Below are positions 49,176 through 59,900 of a stretch of 64,000 nt of DNA, piece after piece (within the stretch, counting starts at the first letter, position 1; the number at the start of each line of letters is the position of its first letter). The position numbers and the translations under genes were made by a program. Source of the stretch: JAFALK01 sp042701975 (GTDB lineage: Bacteria; Pseudomonadota; Gammaproteobacteria; Burkholderiales; Burkholderiaceae_C); the NCBI GenBank assembly GCA_042701975.1, contig CP170561.1, positions 3,162,001-3,226,000 on the forward strand. Direction: 5' to 3'. A model generated the notes under the pieces. It saw only the letters and a list, made by a program, of their open reading frames with translations. It did no database searches and was not told where the DNA came from.

Positions 49176-51494
49176 ATGCCTGCGCTGATGCGTCTTCTCC
49201 CCCTGTGGATCTGCTTCGCCTTCTGCGCGCTTTGCGCGGCAGGCGCGAGCGGCCAATCGCAAGGACAGCAGCCGCAGGTCCGCACGCTCACGCAAGCCGA
49301 GTGGCGCGCGCCCGACGGAAGCTGGCGCACCGTGGACTTGCCCGATGACTGGCGTCAGCGCGGTCTGTCGCGACCGGGCACCGAACGCTACCGCATCCGA
49401 TTTGAAGGTGCCTACACGCAGGATCCCCGCCCCTGGAGCCTGTGGTCGGCGCGCTTTCCGGTTCACCACCGGGTCTGGCTCAACGGTGTCCAGATCAATG
49501 ACACCTGGTCCCTGCCCGACGCCGCCCAGCCGCGCACCACGCCAATCCTCGTTCAGCTGCCGTCCGCGCTGCTGCGAACGGGCGCGAATGAGATTCTCAT
49601 CGAAGAGCTGGGCGGCATGCGCTCTGGCTTGGGCACCTTGCGTATTGGGTCGTCCAACGAGGTGGTGCAGGACGCGCTCGCCTACCGCCGCGTCTGGACC
49701 GACCTGCCGCGCTTCCTTAACGGACTCTCGGGCGGCGCCGGCATCTTCGCGTTGCTGCTATGGGCGCGACGGCGCAGCGAGGTGGGCATCGGTTGGTTCG
49801 GTGCGCTTTCGCTCGCTACCTCCGTGCGCAACCTGCTTTTCCTGGAGCCGGGCACCACGGTGCCGGCTGGCGGCAGCATCTTCTTCTTCCTGTTCATCGT
49901 CCTGCTGAACCTGCTGCTGGGGTTGTTTGGCGCCTCGCTGGCTCTGGTGTCGCCTGCGGGCGCGCGGCGCTTTCGCGTGGCATGCGTGAGCATTGCGGTG
50001 CTGGCGCTGATGGCCGGCCTGACGGCAGAGACCGGCGCAGTTGCGATCGACGAGGTGCGCAGATGGGTCTATCCGGTGCTGTTGCTCAACGCTGCAGTCT
50101 CCGCCACGCTGCTATGCCGAGTGGCGCTGCGGCTACCGCAACGCAAATTAATGCTGCTTGCGGCCTCGGTGGCGATCATTGTGGCCAGCTGCGCCTTCGA
50201 CATGCTCCTGCAACGCGGCGCGCTGCTGCAGCATTGGGAGTTCCTGGTGCCGTGGACCACCCCGCCGCTGGCGCTTTGCTATGCCGCGCTGCTGGGCGGA
50301 CGACTGGTACATGCGCTGAGCGAGTCCGAGCGTTCAGGTCTGGCGCTGGAGCAGCGCGTGCGCGAACGCACCGAGGCGCTGGAGCTGGCCAACACCGCCA
50401 AGGCTCGCTTCCTTGCCGCTGCCAGCCATGACCTGCGTCAGCCGATGGTGACGATCGGCCTTTTGGTGGGCATCCTGCGCGAGCAACTGACCTCTCCCGC
50501 ACAGCAGCGCCTGATTGGCCGCGTGGACGATGCGGTGGCGGCCATGGAGGCTCTGCTTGCAGGGTTGCTCGATCTGTCGCGTCTGGACTCTGGCGGCCTG
50601 CGCGTGGCGCGCGAACGCGTGACTTTGTCCGCCCTGCTCGAAGCCGTGGCAGCGCACGAGCGTGAGGCTGCGCAGCGCAAGGGCCTGCAACTGCGCTTGC
50701 GCGTGCCGGCCGGCGCTGTGGTGGTGGGCGATGTGGTGCTGATCGAGCAGGTACTGCGCAACTTGGTGGCGAACGCGCTGCGCTACACCGAACGCGGCGG
50801 TGTGCTGATTGGCGTCCGCCGGCGCGGTGCGGCGTGGCGAATCTCAGTGTGGGACACGGGCTGTGGCATTGCACAGGACCAGCAAGCGCGTGTGTTCGAG
50901 GACTTCGTGCAACTCGACAACCCGCAGCGCGATCGCCTGCAGGGTCTAGGGCTGGGTCTGGCCATCGTGCGTCGCGCGGTGGCGCTGCTGGGGGCGCAAG
51001 TGCACCTCGTTTCGACGCCGGGCCGCGGGTCCTGCTTCAGCGTGGAGCTGCCCGTAGCGAGTACCGCTGAGGCGCTAGCCGCGCCGTCGCCACTCGAAAC
51101 GGTGGCGGCGGAACTGGGGGGCGCGCACGTGTTGCTTGTGGAGGATGACGAGGGTGCCCGTATCGCACTGCAGCTTCGCTTGCAGACCTGGGGCGCGCGG
51201 GTGCAAGCCTTTGACTCAGGTGCAGCCGTCGAAGCTTGGCTGCTGAGTCCCGGCGCTACGGCGCCGGCTCTGGTCGTGACCGACATGCGCCTGCCGCACA
51301 GCGCGATGGGCAACGGCCTTGCGGTGGTGGCGGCGGTGCGCGCGGCCTTCGGGCCTGTGCCCGCGCTGATCGTGACCGGCAATACTGCGCCGCAAGACAT
51401 GAGTGAGCTGGCTGCCAGCGGCCTGCCTGTCGTGCACAAGCCATTCCGCGCTGCGCAGCTGGCCGGCGCGATCAATCAACTTCTGGCGGCTTGA
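49176..51494 (+). CDS. Hybrid sensor histidine kinase/response regulator
   Basis: 772 residues from ATG 49176 (an ATG at 49188 is also possible). Signal peptide, a periplasmic jelly-roll-like domain (about 40-170: WRTVDLPDDWRQRG, HHRVWLNGVQINDTW), then about seven transmembrane helices (about 185-390), the layout of 7TMR-DISM kinases. Next come HisKA with His418 in AAASHDLRQPMVTIGLLVGIL, HATPase_c (NLVANALRYTERGG, VWDTGCGIAQDQ, GLGLGLAIVRRAV), and a receiver (HVLLVEDDEGARIAL, phospho-Asp in VVTDMRLP). Its last 23 bases overlap the convergent regulator gene. Confidence 0.93.
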   Translation: MPALMRLLPLWICFAFCALCAAGASGQSQGQQPQVRTLTQAEWRAPDGSWRTVDLPDDWRQRGLSRPGTERYRIRFEGAYTQDPRPWSLWSARFPVHHRVWLNGVQINDTWSLPDAAQPRTTPILVQLPSALLRTGANEILIEELGGMRSGLGTLRIGSSNEVVQDALAYRRVWTDLPRFLNGLSGGAGIFALLLWARRRSEVGIGWFGALSLATSVRNLLFLEPGTTVPAGGSIFFFLFIVLLNLLLGLFGASLALVSPAGARRFRVACVSIAVLALMAGLTAETGAVAIDEVRRWVYPVLLLNAAVSATLLCRVALRLPQRKLMLLAASVAIIVASCAFDMLLQRGALLQHWEFLVPWTTPPLALCYAALLGGRLVHALSESERSGLALEQRVRERTEALELANTAKARFLAAASHDLRQPMVTIGLLVGILREQLTSPAQQRLIGRVDDAVAAMEALLAGLLDLSRLDSGGLRVARERVTLSALLEAVAAHEREAAQRKGLQLRLRVPAGAVVVGDVVLIEQVLRNLVANALRYTERGGVLIGVRRRGAAWRISVWDTGCGIAQDQQARVFEDFVQLDNPQRDRLQGLGLGLAIVRRAVALLGAQVHLVSTPGRGSCFSVELPVASTAEALAAPSPLETVAAELGGAHVLLVEDDEGARIALQLRLQTWGARVQAFDSGAAVEAWLLSPGATAPALVVTDMRLPHSAMGNGLAVVAAVRAAFGPVPALIVTGNTAPQDMSELAASGLPVVHKPFRAAQLAGAINQLLAA

Positions 51495-52116
51495 ACCTCA
51501 GACCGAGCCTGGCCACGGCCAGTACGGCCTGCGTGCGGCTGCTCACACCCAAACGACGGTAGATGGCATCCAAGTGAGTCTTCACGGAAGATTCAGAGAG
51601 TCCAAGGCTTCGGCTGATCAGCTTGTTGGGCAGGCCTTCGATCAGCAAGCGCAACACGTCGCGCTGGCGCGGGGTGAGGCCAAGGTCTTCTCCGTGACTC
51701 GCAGGGACGCCTGACTCAGCCGTTAGCGAAGCCACCGCCGTCGCCGGCAATGTGACGCTGCCATCCAGGACCGCGGATAGCGCGCGCAACAGCTGATCGC
51801 TCTTGGCTTGCTTGGGCACGAAGCCGCTGGCGCCCAGCTCGATGGCGGAGCGCACGGTCTCGGCGCGGTCGTCGGCGGAGAGGACAACGATGCGCGCCTG
51901 CTGCGCATGGGCTCGAACGGCTCGTACGGCTTCCAGTCCACTGGCATCGGGCAGCCCCAGGTCCAGCAGCACGAGACGGACGTCGTCGGTCAGCTTACTC
52001 AGAGCCTCGGCGAGGCTGAACGCGTGCGTGATGGCGCAGCTTGGGAAGCGCACCTGGATGAGATCGGCCAGCGCTTCTGCCAGCAGGCGGTGGTCGTCAA
52101 CGAGCAGAATCTTCAC
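51472..52116 (-). CDS. LuxR/NarL family response regulator
   Basis: 214 residues from GTG 52116 (VKILLVDDHR); the frame stays open to 52176 but those codons do not look conserved. Receiver with phospho-Asp in VLLDLGLPDASG and KQAKSDQLLRAL, then a LuxR HTH (LTPRQRDVLRLLIEGLPNKLISRSLGLSESSVKTHLDAIYRRLGVSSRTQAV). It binds DNA when phosphorylated. The convergent hybrid kinase is the natural partner; their 3' ends overlap by 23 bases. No promoter target nearby is obvious. Confidence 0.92.
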   Translation of the reverse strand: MKILLVDDHRLLAEALADLIQVRFPSCAITHAFSLAEALSKLTDDVRLVLLDLGLPDASGLEAVRAVRAHAQQARIVVLSADDRAETVRSAIELGASGFVPKQAKSDQLLRALSAVLDGSVTLPATAVASLTAESGVPASHGEDLGLTPRQRDVLRLLIEGLPNKLISRSLGLSESSVKTHLDAIYRRLGVSSRTQAVLAVARLGLRFKPPEVD

Positions 52117-52241
52117 GAGATCATGATGCCATAGTGAGTCGCCGACTTCCCGCCGTGCTGCCGCACGGAATCCCACCTTGCAGCGGTTGGCCTACTTTGC
52201 CGGCCGCTGGAACGACGGGTACCAGGCGGTGTATTCAACAT

Positions 52242-52379
52242 GGCCAAAGGCCGGCGATGAGCTGGGCAGATCCGGCTTGGGCACAGCGCGTGCTCGGCTG
52301 GCGTGCAGAGCTCGACCTGGTGGAGATGTGTGCGGACAGAGGGCGTTGGCAGAGGACCCATCTGAACGGCAGCCTCTGA
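52242..52379 (+). pseudogene. galE: galE (UDP-glucose 4-epimerase) C-terminal remnant
   Basis: One frame reads GQRPAMSWADPAWAQRVLGWRA followed by ELDLVEMCADRGRWQ and a TGA. The usual GalE ending has the pattern RRPGD-x-x-x-x-ADP-x-x-A-x-x-x-LGW-x-A-x-x-x-L-x-x-MC-x-D-x-W-x-WQ, so about 40 residues match while the Trp of xWRWQ and the GD step are altered. The rest of the gene is absent. The flanking 52134-52241 stretch is unclear. Confidence 0.7.
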
Positions 52380-52397
52380 GGTGCTTGCACGGATTGA

Positions 52398-52814
52398 TCA
52401 GTCTTCGGTCTTCTCAGCGGCCGCTTCAGGCTTCTCGCGCGCCCAGAACTCCACCATCATGGTCATCAGGATCCAGACCAAGAGGGTGGGGCGCACCTTG
52501 TCGGGCACCGTGTCGTGGCTGCGCAGCATGAAGTCCATGGCGCTGGGCAGGCTCCACGCGTAGAGCAGGGCCAGCAGGGAGTAGGCGAAGCGGTACTTGC
52601 TCGAAGTGATGTAGAGCACCGTGATGACGATGGCCGCCAGCGAGCCCAGCAGCACGCCGAACTGCCAGGCGTTCAGCTTCTCCGAGCCGGCGAGCACAAG
52701 GCCCAGCACAGCGCCGAAGAACATGTTCATCCCGTTCAGATTGGCCTGGTACTCGCTCGTCGTCATGCGGCCCACGCCGCCTTTCGCCAGGGCCCCTTTC
52801 ATCTTCGCCAGCAT
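52398..52814 (-). CDS. Small multi-pass membrane protein, unknown function
   Basis: 138 residues with three or four hydrophobic segments: FFGAVLGLVLAGSEKL, FGVLLGSLAAIVITVLYI, FAYSLLALLYAW and TLLVWILMTMMVEFWA. The C-terminus is charged (REKPEAAAEKTED). I do not recognise a family. Start at 52814 (MLAKMKGAL); ATG 52766 (MTTSEYQANLNGM) would also give a sensible protein. No operon partner. Confidence 0.7.
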   Translation of the reverse strand: MLAKMKGALAKGGVGRMTTSEYQANLNGMNMFFGAVLGLVLAGSEKLNAWQFGVLLGSLAAIVITVLYITSSKYRFAYSLLALLYAWSLPSAMDFMLRSHDTVPDKVRPTLLVWILMTMMVEFWAREKPEAAAEKTED

Positions 52815-53300
52815 GCGTCGATTTCTCCGGTCTTGATGATGAAGAAAAGCCCGTTGGTGAACCTCGACTCATCACCTGGATGATTGGGAGATCCATATCT
52901 CCGCGGGGAACGAACCGGGTAGCCTTTCACCCGGCAAGAGCGTGCGTGCGAGCATACCGGATCGCATAACCTTGCTCGCCCTGGCGAAGGCATATCACGT
53001 TATGCAGCCGATTTGGAACTCGAAAGTCGCCGGAGATTGCCGGGATGGCAATGAATTGCGTTGCTGTCTTGGCGGGCGGCAGACGAATGGCGCGGACCTA
53101 GAAGGCCAGGAAGACGCGGAGGCGGTGATGCATCGCTCAGGCCTTCACGGACAGCATTCGGCGGAAGGAACCACTGGCGACCGGCGCCTTTGCGGCATTC
53201 AAAATCGTCCCTCGGTTTGCGCAGATGCGCCCAGAAGATCATCGGCGTCGTTGAACTGGCTGCGGGCAATGTGAACTTTCATCGCCGAGCCACACGGTTA

Positions 53301-53332
53301 CGGCGGGACTCACTAAAGTGAGCTTGTCGCCG
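53301..53332. repeat. Imperfect hairpin
   Basis: CGGCG...CGCCG enclose a perfect inner palindrome CTCACT-AA-AGTGAG (53309-53322). No T-run follows. Confidence 0.5.
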
Positions 53333-53373
53333 CGCAACGTCTCCCTCCCTCCCCCGAAACGCGCGGCGACCCT

Positions 53374-53401
53374 GGGCCCCCTCACGGGGGCCCAATTTTT
53401 T
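53374..53401 (+). terminator. Strong orphan Rho-independent terminator
   Basis: GGGCCCCC-TCAC-GGGGGCCC, a perfect 8-base stem, followed by AATTTTTT. No plus-strand gene ends nearby, so it may end a noncoding RNA or be left from a lost gene. Confidence 0.8.
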
Positions 53402-53820
53402 GGGCGCTCCGCGCTGAGTCTGTACGGGTCGCGTTCTCAAAGAAGAGAGGGGAGACCGTAGCTCTGCGTGCAGCTCTGTCCCCGGTCGCGTGCGCCACTC
53501 AAAAAATGCTTGCAGTGGACGTCCCGCCGGTCAGCCTTACCCATCCAACGCGAAGCGCCCGAGGCGTGACGGTGTGAGAAGCGAGGTCGCTGTGCTTTGG
53601 CCTGGTACGACCATGGCATTGACGGCAGTTGCCTCCCGCTGCCCGCAAGGCCGACCGACGCTGGCACCGAACTACATAGAGACAGGCGACAAGCAGCCGG
53701 GAGTCACCCGGACGGCCGCGAGGATCGAGTCGAGACGGGTGACATAAGCGCGGCACTCGGTGCGTCTCGGCACGCTTCACGGGCGACGCCCTTCGATACC
53801 CGCCGGGGTTTGCCAACTTG

Positions 53821-53843
53821 TTGCCAACGATTGTCACTGGCAA
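53821..53843. promoter_or_regulatory. Possible regulator site upstream of the autotransporter
   Basis: TTGCCA (53821-53826) and TGGCAA (53838-53843) form a 6-base inverted repeat spaced by 11 bases, about 108 bases before the start at 53951. Confidence 0.35.
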
Positions 53844-53950
53844 TGTCAACAAAATTGAACTCACTGGCGTGCCTGCAGGGTTCTCTTCATATTCAGTTTG
53901 CGTTCTTGGCAGCAGCCCGCGCAACCGACATGAATTGGGGGGACTTCAGT

Positions 53951-56900
53951 ATGAATCGAGCTTTTCGCAGTCTGTGGAACCAGGCCCTGGGCGCCTGGGT
54001 GGCTGTACCTGAGACCGCTTCGACAGCGGGGAGCGCCGCAAGTTCGGCCCGCAGGATCGCAGCGCCGCGATTGACGATCCTGGCCCTGGCTCTGGGCAGT
54101 GCCCTGGCCGTGCAGGCCGGCACGACGCTGTACTGGGACCCCAACGGCAACACGGCCGGTCTGGGCAGCGCCGGCACCTGGGACACCTCGAGCCTCTTCT
54201 GGAACAACAATGCCAGCGGCACCGGCGGCACGGTCTCGGCCTGGAACAACGGCAACGTGGACAGTGCGATCTTCTCGGGCACGGCTGGCACGGTCACACT
54301 GAGCACGCCGATCACGATCGGCAACATGAGCTTCACCGTCACGGGCTACACGGTCGCCGGCTCCACGCTGACCCTCAGCGGCCCGACACCGACGATCACC
54401 ACCAACGCCGGTGTTTCCACGACGGTCAGCTCCGTCATCGACGGCACGGCCGGCTTGACGAAGGCCGGCACCGGCACCTTGACGCTTTCGGGCGTCAACC
54501 TCTTCAGCGGCGGCGTCAACGTCACCGGTGGCACCCTCAGCATCACCAACAACGACAACAGGCTGGGCAACAGCAGCAACGGCCTGACGATGGCGGCCGG
54601 AACCGGGCTGACGCTCGGCAACTTTACGCTGGCCGCTGGCCGGCTGATCACGCTCAGCGGCGGCACGGTCAACCTGAGCGGGGGCACCGTCGCGTCCCGC
54701 ATCACCGGCGCTGGCGGCATCACCGCGCTGACCGCCACCACGCTGAACAACAACGCCAACGACTACACGGGACAGACCCAGTTCACGGGCGCGGCGGGCA
54801 CCTATGCCTTCAGCTCCATCGCCAACCTGGGCGTGGCCAGTGCGCTGGGCGCGCCGGTCACGGGGGCCAATGGCACGGTGCTCGCCAATGCCACTAGCGG
54901 CACCATCACTCTGTCCTACACCGGCACGGGCGGCAGCACCAACCGGGATTTTTCGCTGATCAATAACGGGGGGCAGGTGACGCTGCGCAATTCCGGCAGC
55001 GGGACCCTGACCCTGGCTGGCAACATCTCGCTGGGCAGCACCGCGCCCATCACCACCGTTACCCTGAGTGCCGTCAGCGGGGACCTGGTCGTGCAGGGCG
55101 TGATCAGCAGCGTCACGAGCAAGTACCTGGCCTTCAACGCTTCCGCAGGCCGGACCGTCACGGTCACGGGGACCAGCACCTACGGCGGCGGCACCCTCAT
55201 CTCGGGCGGCGGCAAAGTCGTCGCGTCGGTGCTGACAAACATTGGCGTTGCCAGCCCCTTTGGTACCGCGTCCTTCCTCGTCCCCGGTTCCTCCTTTGCC
55301 GTCAACACGGGCGGCATCCTGAGCTACACAGGCGCCGCGACCAGCAGCAACCGCGGATGGAATTTCAACGCTAACAGCGGCACGATCAGCAACGATGGCA
55401 CGGGCGCCATAGCGCTGAGCGGCACCATGGTGCTCAACTTTGCCAGCAGCAACGGAATCCTGGCCGGGTCCTATAGCGGAGCAGCCAACACGGCATCGGG
55501 TGTCATCTCCGGCCCTGGTGCACTCACGGTCAACACCGCCGGCGCTTGGAGCCTGTCCGGCACCAACACCTACACGGGCACCACCACCGTCAGCGCGGGC
55601 ACGCTGCAGGCCGGCGCGGCAGCGGGCGGTCAGGCCTTTGGTGTCAATTCGGCGGTTAGCCTGGCCAACACGGCCGGCGCGACGCTGGACCTCAACGGCT
55701 TCAACCAGACCATCGGCTCGCTGGCGGGCGGCGGCGCGACCGGCGGCAATGTGACGATGGGCGCCGCCACGCTCACCACCGGTGGCGACAACACCAGCAC
55801 GACCTATGCGGGTGTGATCAGCGGCAGCGGAGGCCTGGTTAAGACCGGCACGGGCACGCAGACGCTCTCCGGCACCAACACCTACACTGGCGCCACGACG
55901 ATCAACGGCGGCACGCTGCGCGCCGGTGCTGCGGCCGGCGGCCAGGCCTTCGGCAACCAGACGGCGATCACGCTGGCCAATGTGGCGGGCGCCACGCTGG
56001 ATCTCAACGGTTTTGACCAGAACATCGCGTCGCTGGCGGGCGGCGGCTCGACCGGCGGCAACGTGAGCCTGGGTGCAGGCACGCTGACTACCGGCAGCGC
56101 CAATACCAGCACCAGCTACGGCGGCGTGATCAGTGGCACCGGCGGCATCACCAAGAACGGTACGGGCACGCAGATCCTCTCGGGCACCAGCACCTACAGT
56201 GGCGCCACGACGATCAATACCGGCACCCTGCAGGCTGGCGCTGCAGCCGGCGGCCAAGCCTTCGGCCTCGATTCGGCCGTGACGCTGGCCAACACGGCGG
56301 GCGCGACGCTTGACCTCAACAACTTCAGCCAGTCTGTTGGGGCGCTGGCCGGCGGCGGCACGACCGGCGGCAATGTGCTGCTCGGCGCCGGCACCCTGAC
56401 CACCGGCAGCAAGAACATCAACGTGTCCTACGCCGGCGTGATCAGCGGCAGCGGTGGCCTGACCAAGAACGGCACGGGCGTGCAGACGCTCTCTGGCACG
56501 AGCACCTACAGCGGCGCCACCACCATCAACGCTGGCACCCTGCAGGCCGGTGCCGCAGCCGGCGGCCAGGCCTTCGGCAACGGCTCGGCCGTGACCCTAG
56601 CCAACATCGCGGGCGCGACGCTCGACCTCAACAGCTTCGACCAGACCCTCGGCTCGCTGGCCGGAGGCGGCGTGACCGGCGGCAACGTGACGCTGGGCAC
56701 CGCAACGCTCACCACCGGCGGCGACAACACCAGCACCTCCTTTGCTGGCGTGATCAGCGGCAGCGGGGGCCTCATCAAGAACGGCTCGGGCGTGCAGACC
56801 CTGTCCGGCACCAGCACGTACACCGGTGCCACCACCATCAACGCGGGCACTCTGCAGGCGGGGGGGGCAGCCGGTGGCCAGGCCTTCGGCAGCGGCTCGG

Positions 56901-59900
56901 CCGTGACCCTGGCCAACACCGCGGGCGCCACGCTGGACCTCAACGGCTTCAACCAGACCATCGGCTCCCTGGCGGGCGGCGGCAGCACCGGCGGCAACGT
57001 GACGCTGGGCGCAGGCACGCTCAGCACCGGCGGCAACAACACCAGCACGTCTTATGCGGGCGTGATCAGCGGCAGCGGCGGCCTGACCAAGAACGGCAGC
57101 GGTGTGCAGACGCTCTCGGGGACGAGCACCTACAGCGGCGCTACGACCATCAACGCCGGCACCGTGCAGGCCGGCGCCGCTGCCGGCGGCCAGGCCTTTG
57201 GCATCAACTCGGCGGTGACTTTGGCCAACACGGCCGGTGCCACACTCGATCTCAACAGCTTTGACCAGAGTATCGCTTCGCTGGACGGCGGCGGTTCCAC
57301 AGGCGGCAACGTGTTGCTGGGTGCTGGCACCGTGACGCTCACCGGCAGCGGCGCCACGACTTACGCCGGCGTCATCAGCGGCACGGGTGGCCTCACCAAG
57401 ACCGGCACGGGCACGCAGACCCTCTCGGGCACCAACACCTACACCGGCGCCACCACCGTCAATGCCGGCACCCTGCAAGCCGGCGCTGCAGCCGGTGGCC
57501 AGGCCTTCGGCAACGGCTCCGCCGTGACCCTGGCCGATGTGGGCGGCGCCACGCTCGACCTGAACAACTTCGACCAGACCATCGGCTCGCTGGCCGGCGG
57601 CGGCAGCACGGGCGGCAACGTGAGCCTGGGCACCGCCAAGCTCACCACCGGCGGCAATAACACCAGCACCGACTACGCCGGCCTGATCAGTGGCACCGGC
57701 GGCTTCACCAAGAACGGCACGGGCGTGCAGACCCTGCTTGCCGACAACACCTTCGCCGGCCCCACGACGATCAACGCCGGCACCGTGCAACTCGGCAACG
57801 GCGGCACCGCCGGCGCCGTGCAGGGCGACATCGTCAACAACGCCAACCTCGTCTTCAACCGCTCCAACACGCTCGACTTCACCGGCTCCATCTCGGGCGC
57901 CGGCACAAACTCGCAGATCGGCAGCGGCACCACGCGCCTGAGCGGCGACAGCTCCACGTTCTCCGGCGTGACCAACGTCACCAATGGCACGCTGCGCATC
58001 AACGGCATCCTGGGCAACGCGACCAGCACGGTCAACGTCAGCAACGGCGGCACGCTCGGCGGCAGCGGCACCATCGGCGGCAACGTCGCCATTGCCGACG
58101 GCATCCTCGCCCCCGGCAACTCGCCCGGCACGCTGACCATCAACGGCGATCTCTCGCTCAGCAGCGCCTCGGTGCTCAATTACGAGTTCGGCCAATCCAA
58201 CACCGTGGGTGGCCCCTTGAACGACCTCACGCTCGTGAACGGCAACCTCACGCTGGACGGCACGCTCAACGTTAGCCAGTCCGCTGGTGGCACCTACGGC
58301 CCCGGCCTGTACCGCGTCATCGGCTACGCCGGCACGCTCGCCGACAACGGCCTGAACCTGGGCACGATGCCCGCCGGCACCACCAACTACATCCAGACCT
58401 CGGTGGCCAACCAGGTCAACCTCATCAACACCACGGGCCTCACGCTGAACTTCTGGGACGGCGCCAACACCACCCAGCGCAACAACGGCGTGATCAACGG
58501 CGGCAACGGCACCTGGCAGGCTAACACCGGCAACGACAACTGGACCGAGTCCACCGGCGCGCTCAATGCGCCGTACACCAACGGCAGTTTTGCCGTCTTC
58601 GCGGGCACGGCTGGCACCGTCACCATCGACAACGCCCAAGGCGCCGTCACCTCCGGCGGCATGCAGTTCGCCGCCAGCGGCTATGTGCTGCAAGGCCAGC
58701 CGCTCACGCTGGCAGCAGGCGTCAACACGATTCGCGTGGGCGACGGCACGGCGCCGAGCGCGAGCTACACAGCCACCATCGCCGCGGAGCTCGCCGGCAC
58801 CGGCGGCATCGACAAGACCGACCTCGGCACGCTGATCCTCAGCGGCGCCAACAGCTATTCCGGCGGCACGACCATCAGCGCCGGCACGCTGCAGCTTGGC
58901 GACGGCGGCACTATGGGATCCATCGTCGGCGACGTCACCAACAACGCCATGCTCGTTTTCAACCGCTCAGACAACACGAGCTTCACGGGCACCATTTCTG
59001 GCACGGGTGAGCTTGTCAAGAAGAACAGCAACACGCTGGTGCTGACCGGCACGAACACCTACACCGGGGCTACGACCATCAACGCCGGCACCTTGCAAGC
59101 CGGTGCGGCCGCAGGAGGCCAGGCCTTCGGCCTGAACTCGGCGGTGACGCTGGCCAATGTGGCCGGTGCGACCTTGGACCTCAACAACTTCGGCCAGAGC
59201 ATCGGCTCGCTGGCCGGCGGCGGCACCACGGGTGGCAATGTGACCCTGGGCACGGCCACGCTGACGACCGGCGGCGACAACACGAGCACCAGTTACATCG
59301 GCATCATCAGCGGCAGCGGCGGCCTGACCAAGACCGGCACGGGCACGCAAACGCTGTCCGGCGTCAACCTCTACACCGGCCCCACCACGGTCAACGGCGG
59401 CACGCTGCAAGCCGGCGCCGCGGCCGGCGGGCAGGCTTTTGGCATCAACTCCGCCGTCACCCTGGCCAACATGGCCGGCGCCACACTGGACCTCAACGGC
59501 TTCGATCAGACCATAGGCTCGCTCGCGGGTGGCGGCGCCAACGGTGGCGACGTGACCCTGGGCACGGCCACGCTCACCACTGGCGCCGACAACACCAGCA
59601 CCAGTTACGCCGGCATCATCAGCGGCAGCGGCGGCTTGACCAAGACCGGCTTGGGCACACAGACGCTCTCCGGTGCAAGCAGCTACACCGGCGCCACCGC
59701 CATCAACGCCGGCACGCTGCAGGCCGGCGCCGCAGCCGGCGGCCAGGCCTTCGGTCTCAACTCGGCCGTGACCCTGGCCAACACGGCCGGTGCCACGCTG
59801 GACCTCAATGGCTTCGACCAGACCATCGGCTCGCTGGCCGGCGGCGGCACCACGGGCGGCAATGTGACGCTTGGCGCGGGCCGGTTGACCTTTGGCACGG

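Larger units (their letters stand above)
52815..53950. other. 1.1 kb gene-poor region upstream of the autotransporter
   Basis: No convincing gene on either strand; short open frames have no signature. Visible structures are the hairpin at 53301-53332, the strong orphan terminator at 53374-53401, and an inverted repeat at 53821-53843 about 110 bases before the autotransporter start. A frame continuous with the autotransporter stays open from 53597, but coding is unlikely before 53951. Confidence 0.5.

Noticed and set aside
53597..53950. Upstream extension of the autotransporter frame
   Set aside because: The start at 53951 has the ribosome site and the extended signal peptide motif; codons before it resemble noncoding sequence.
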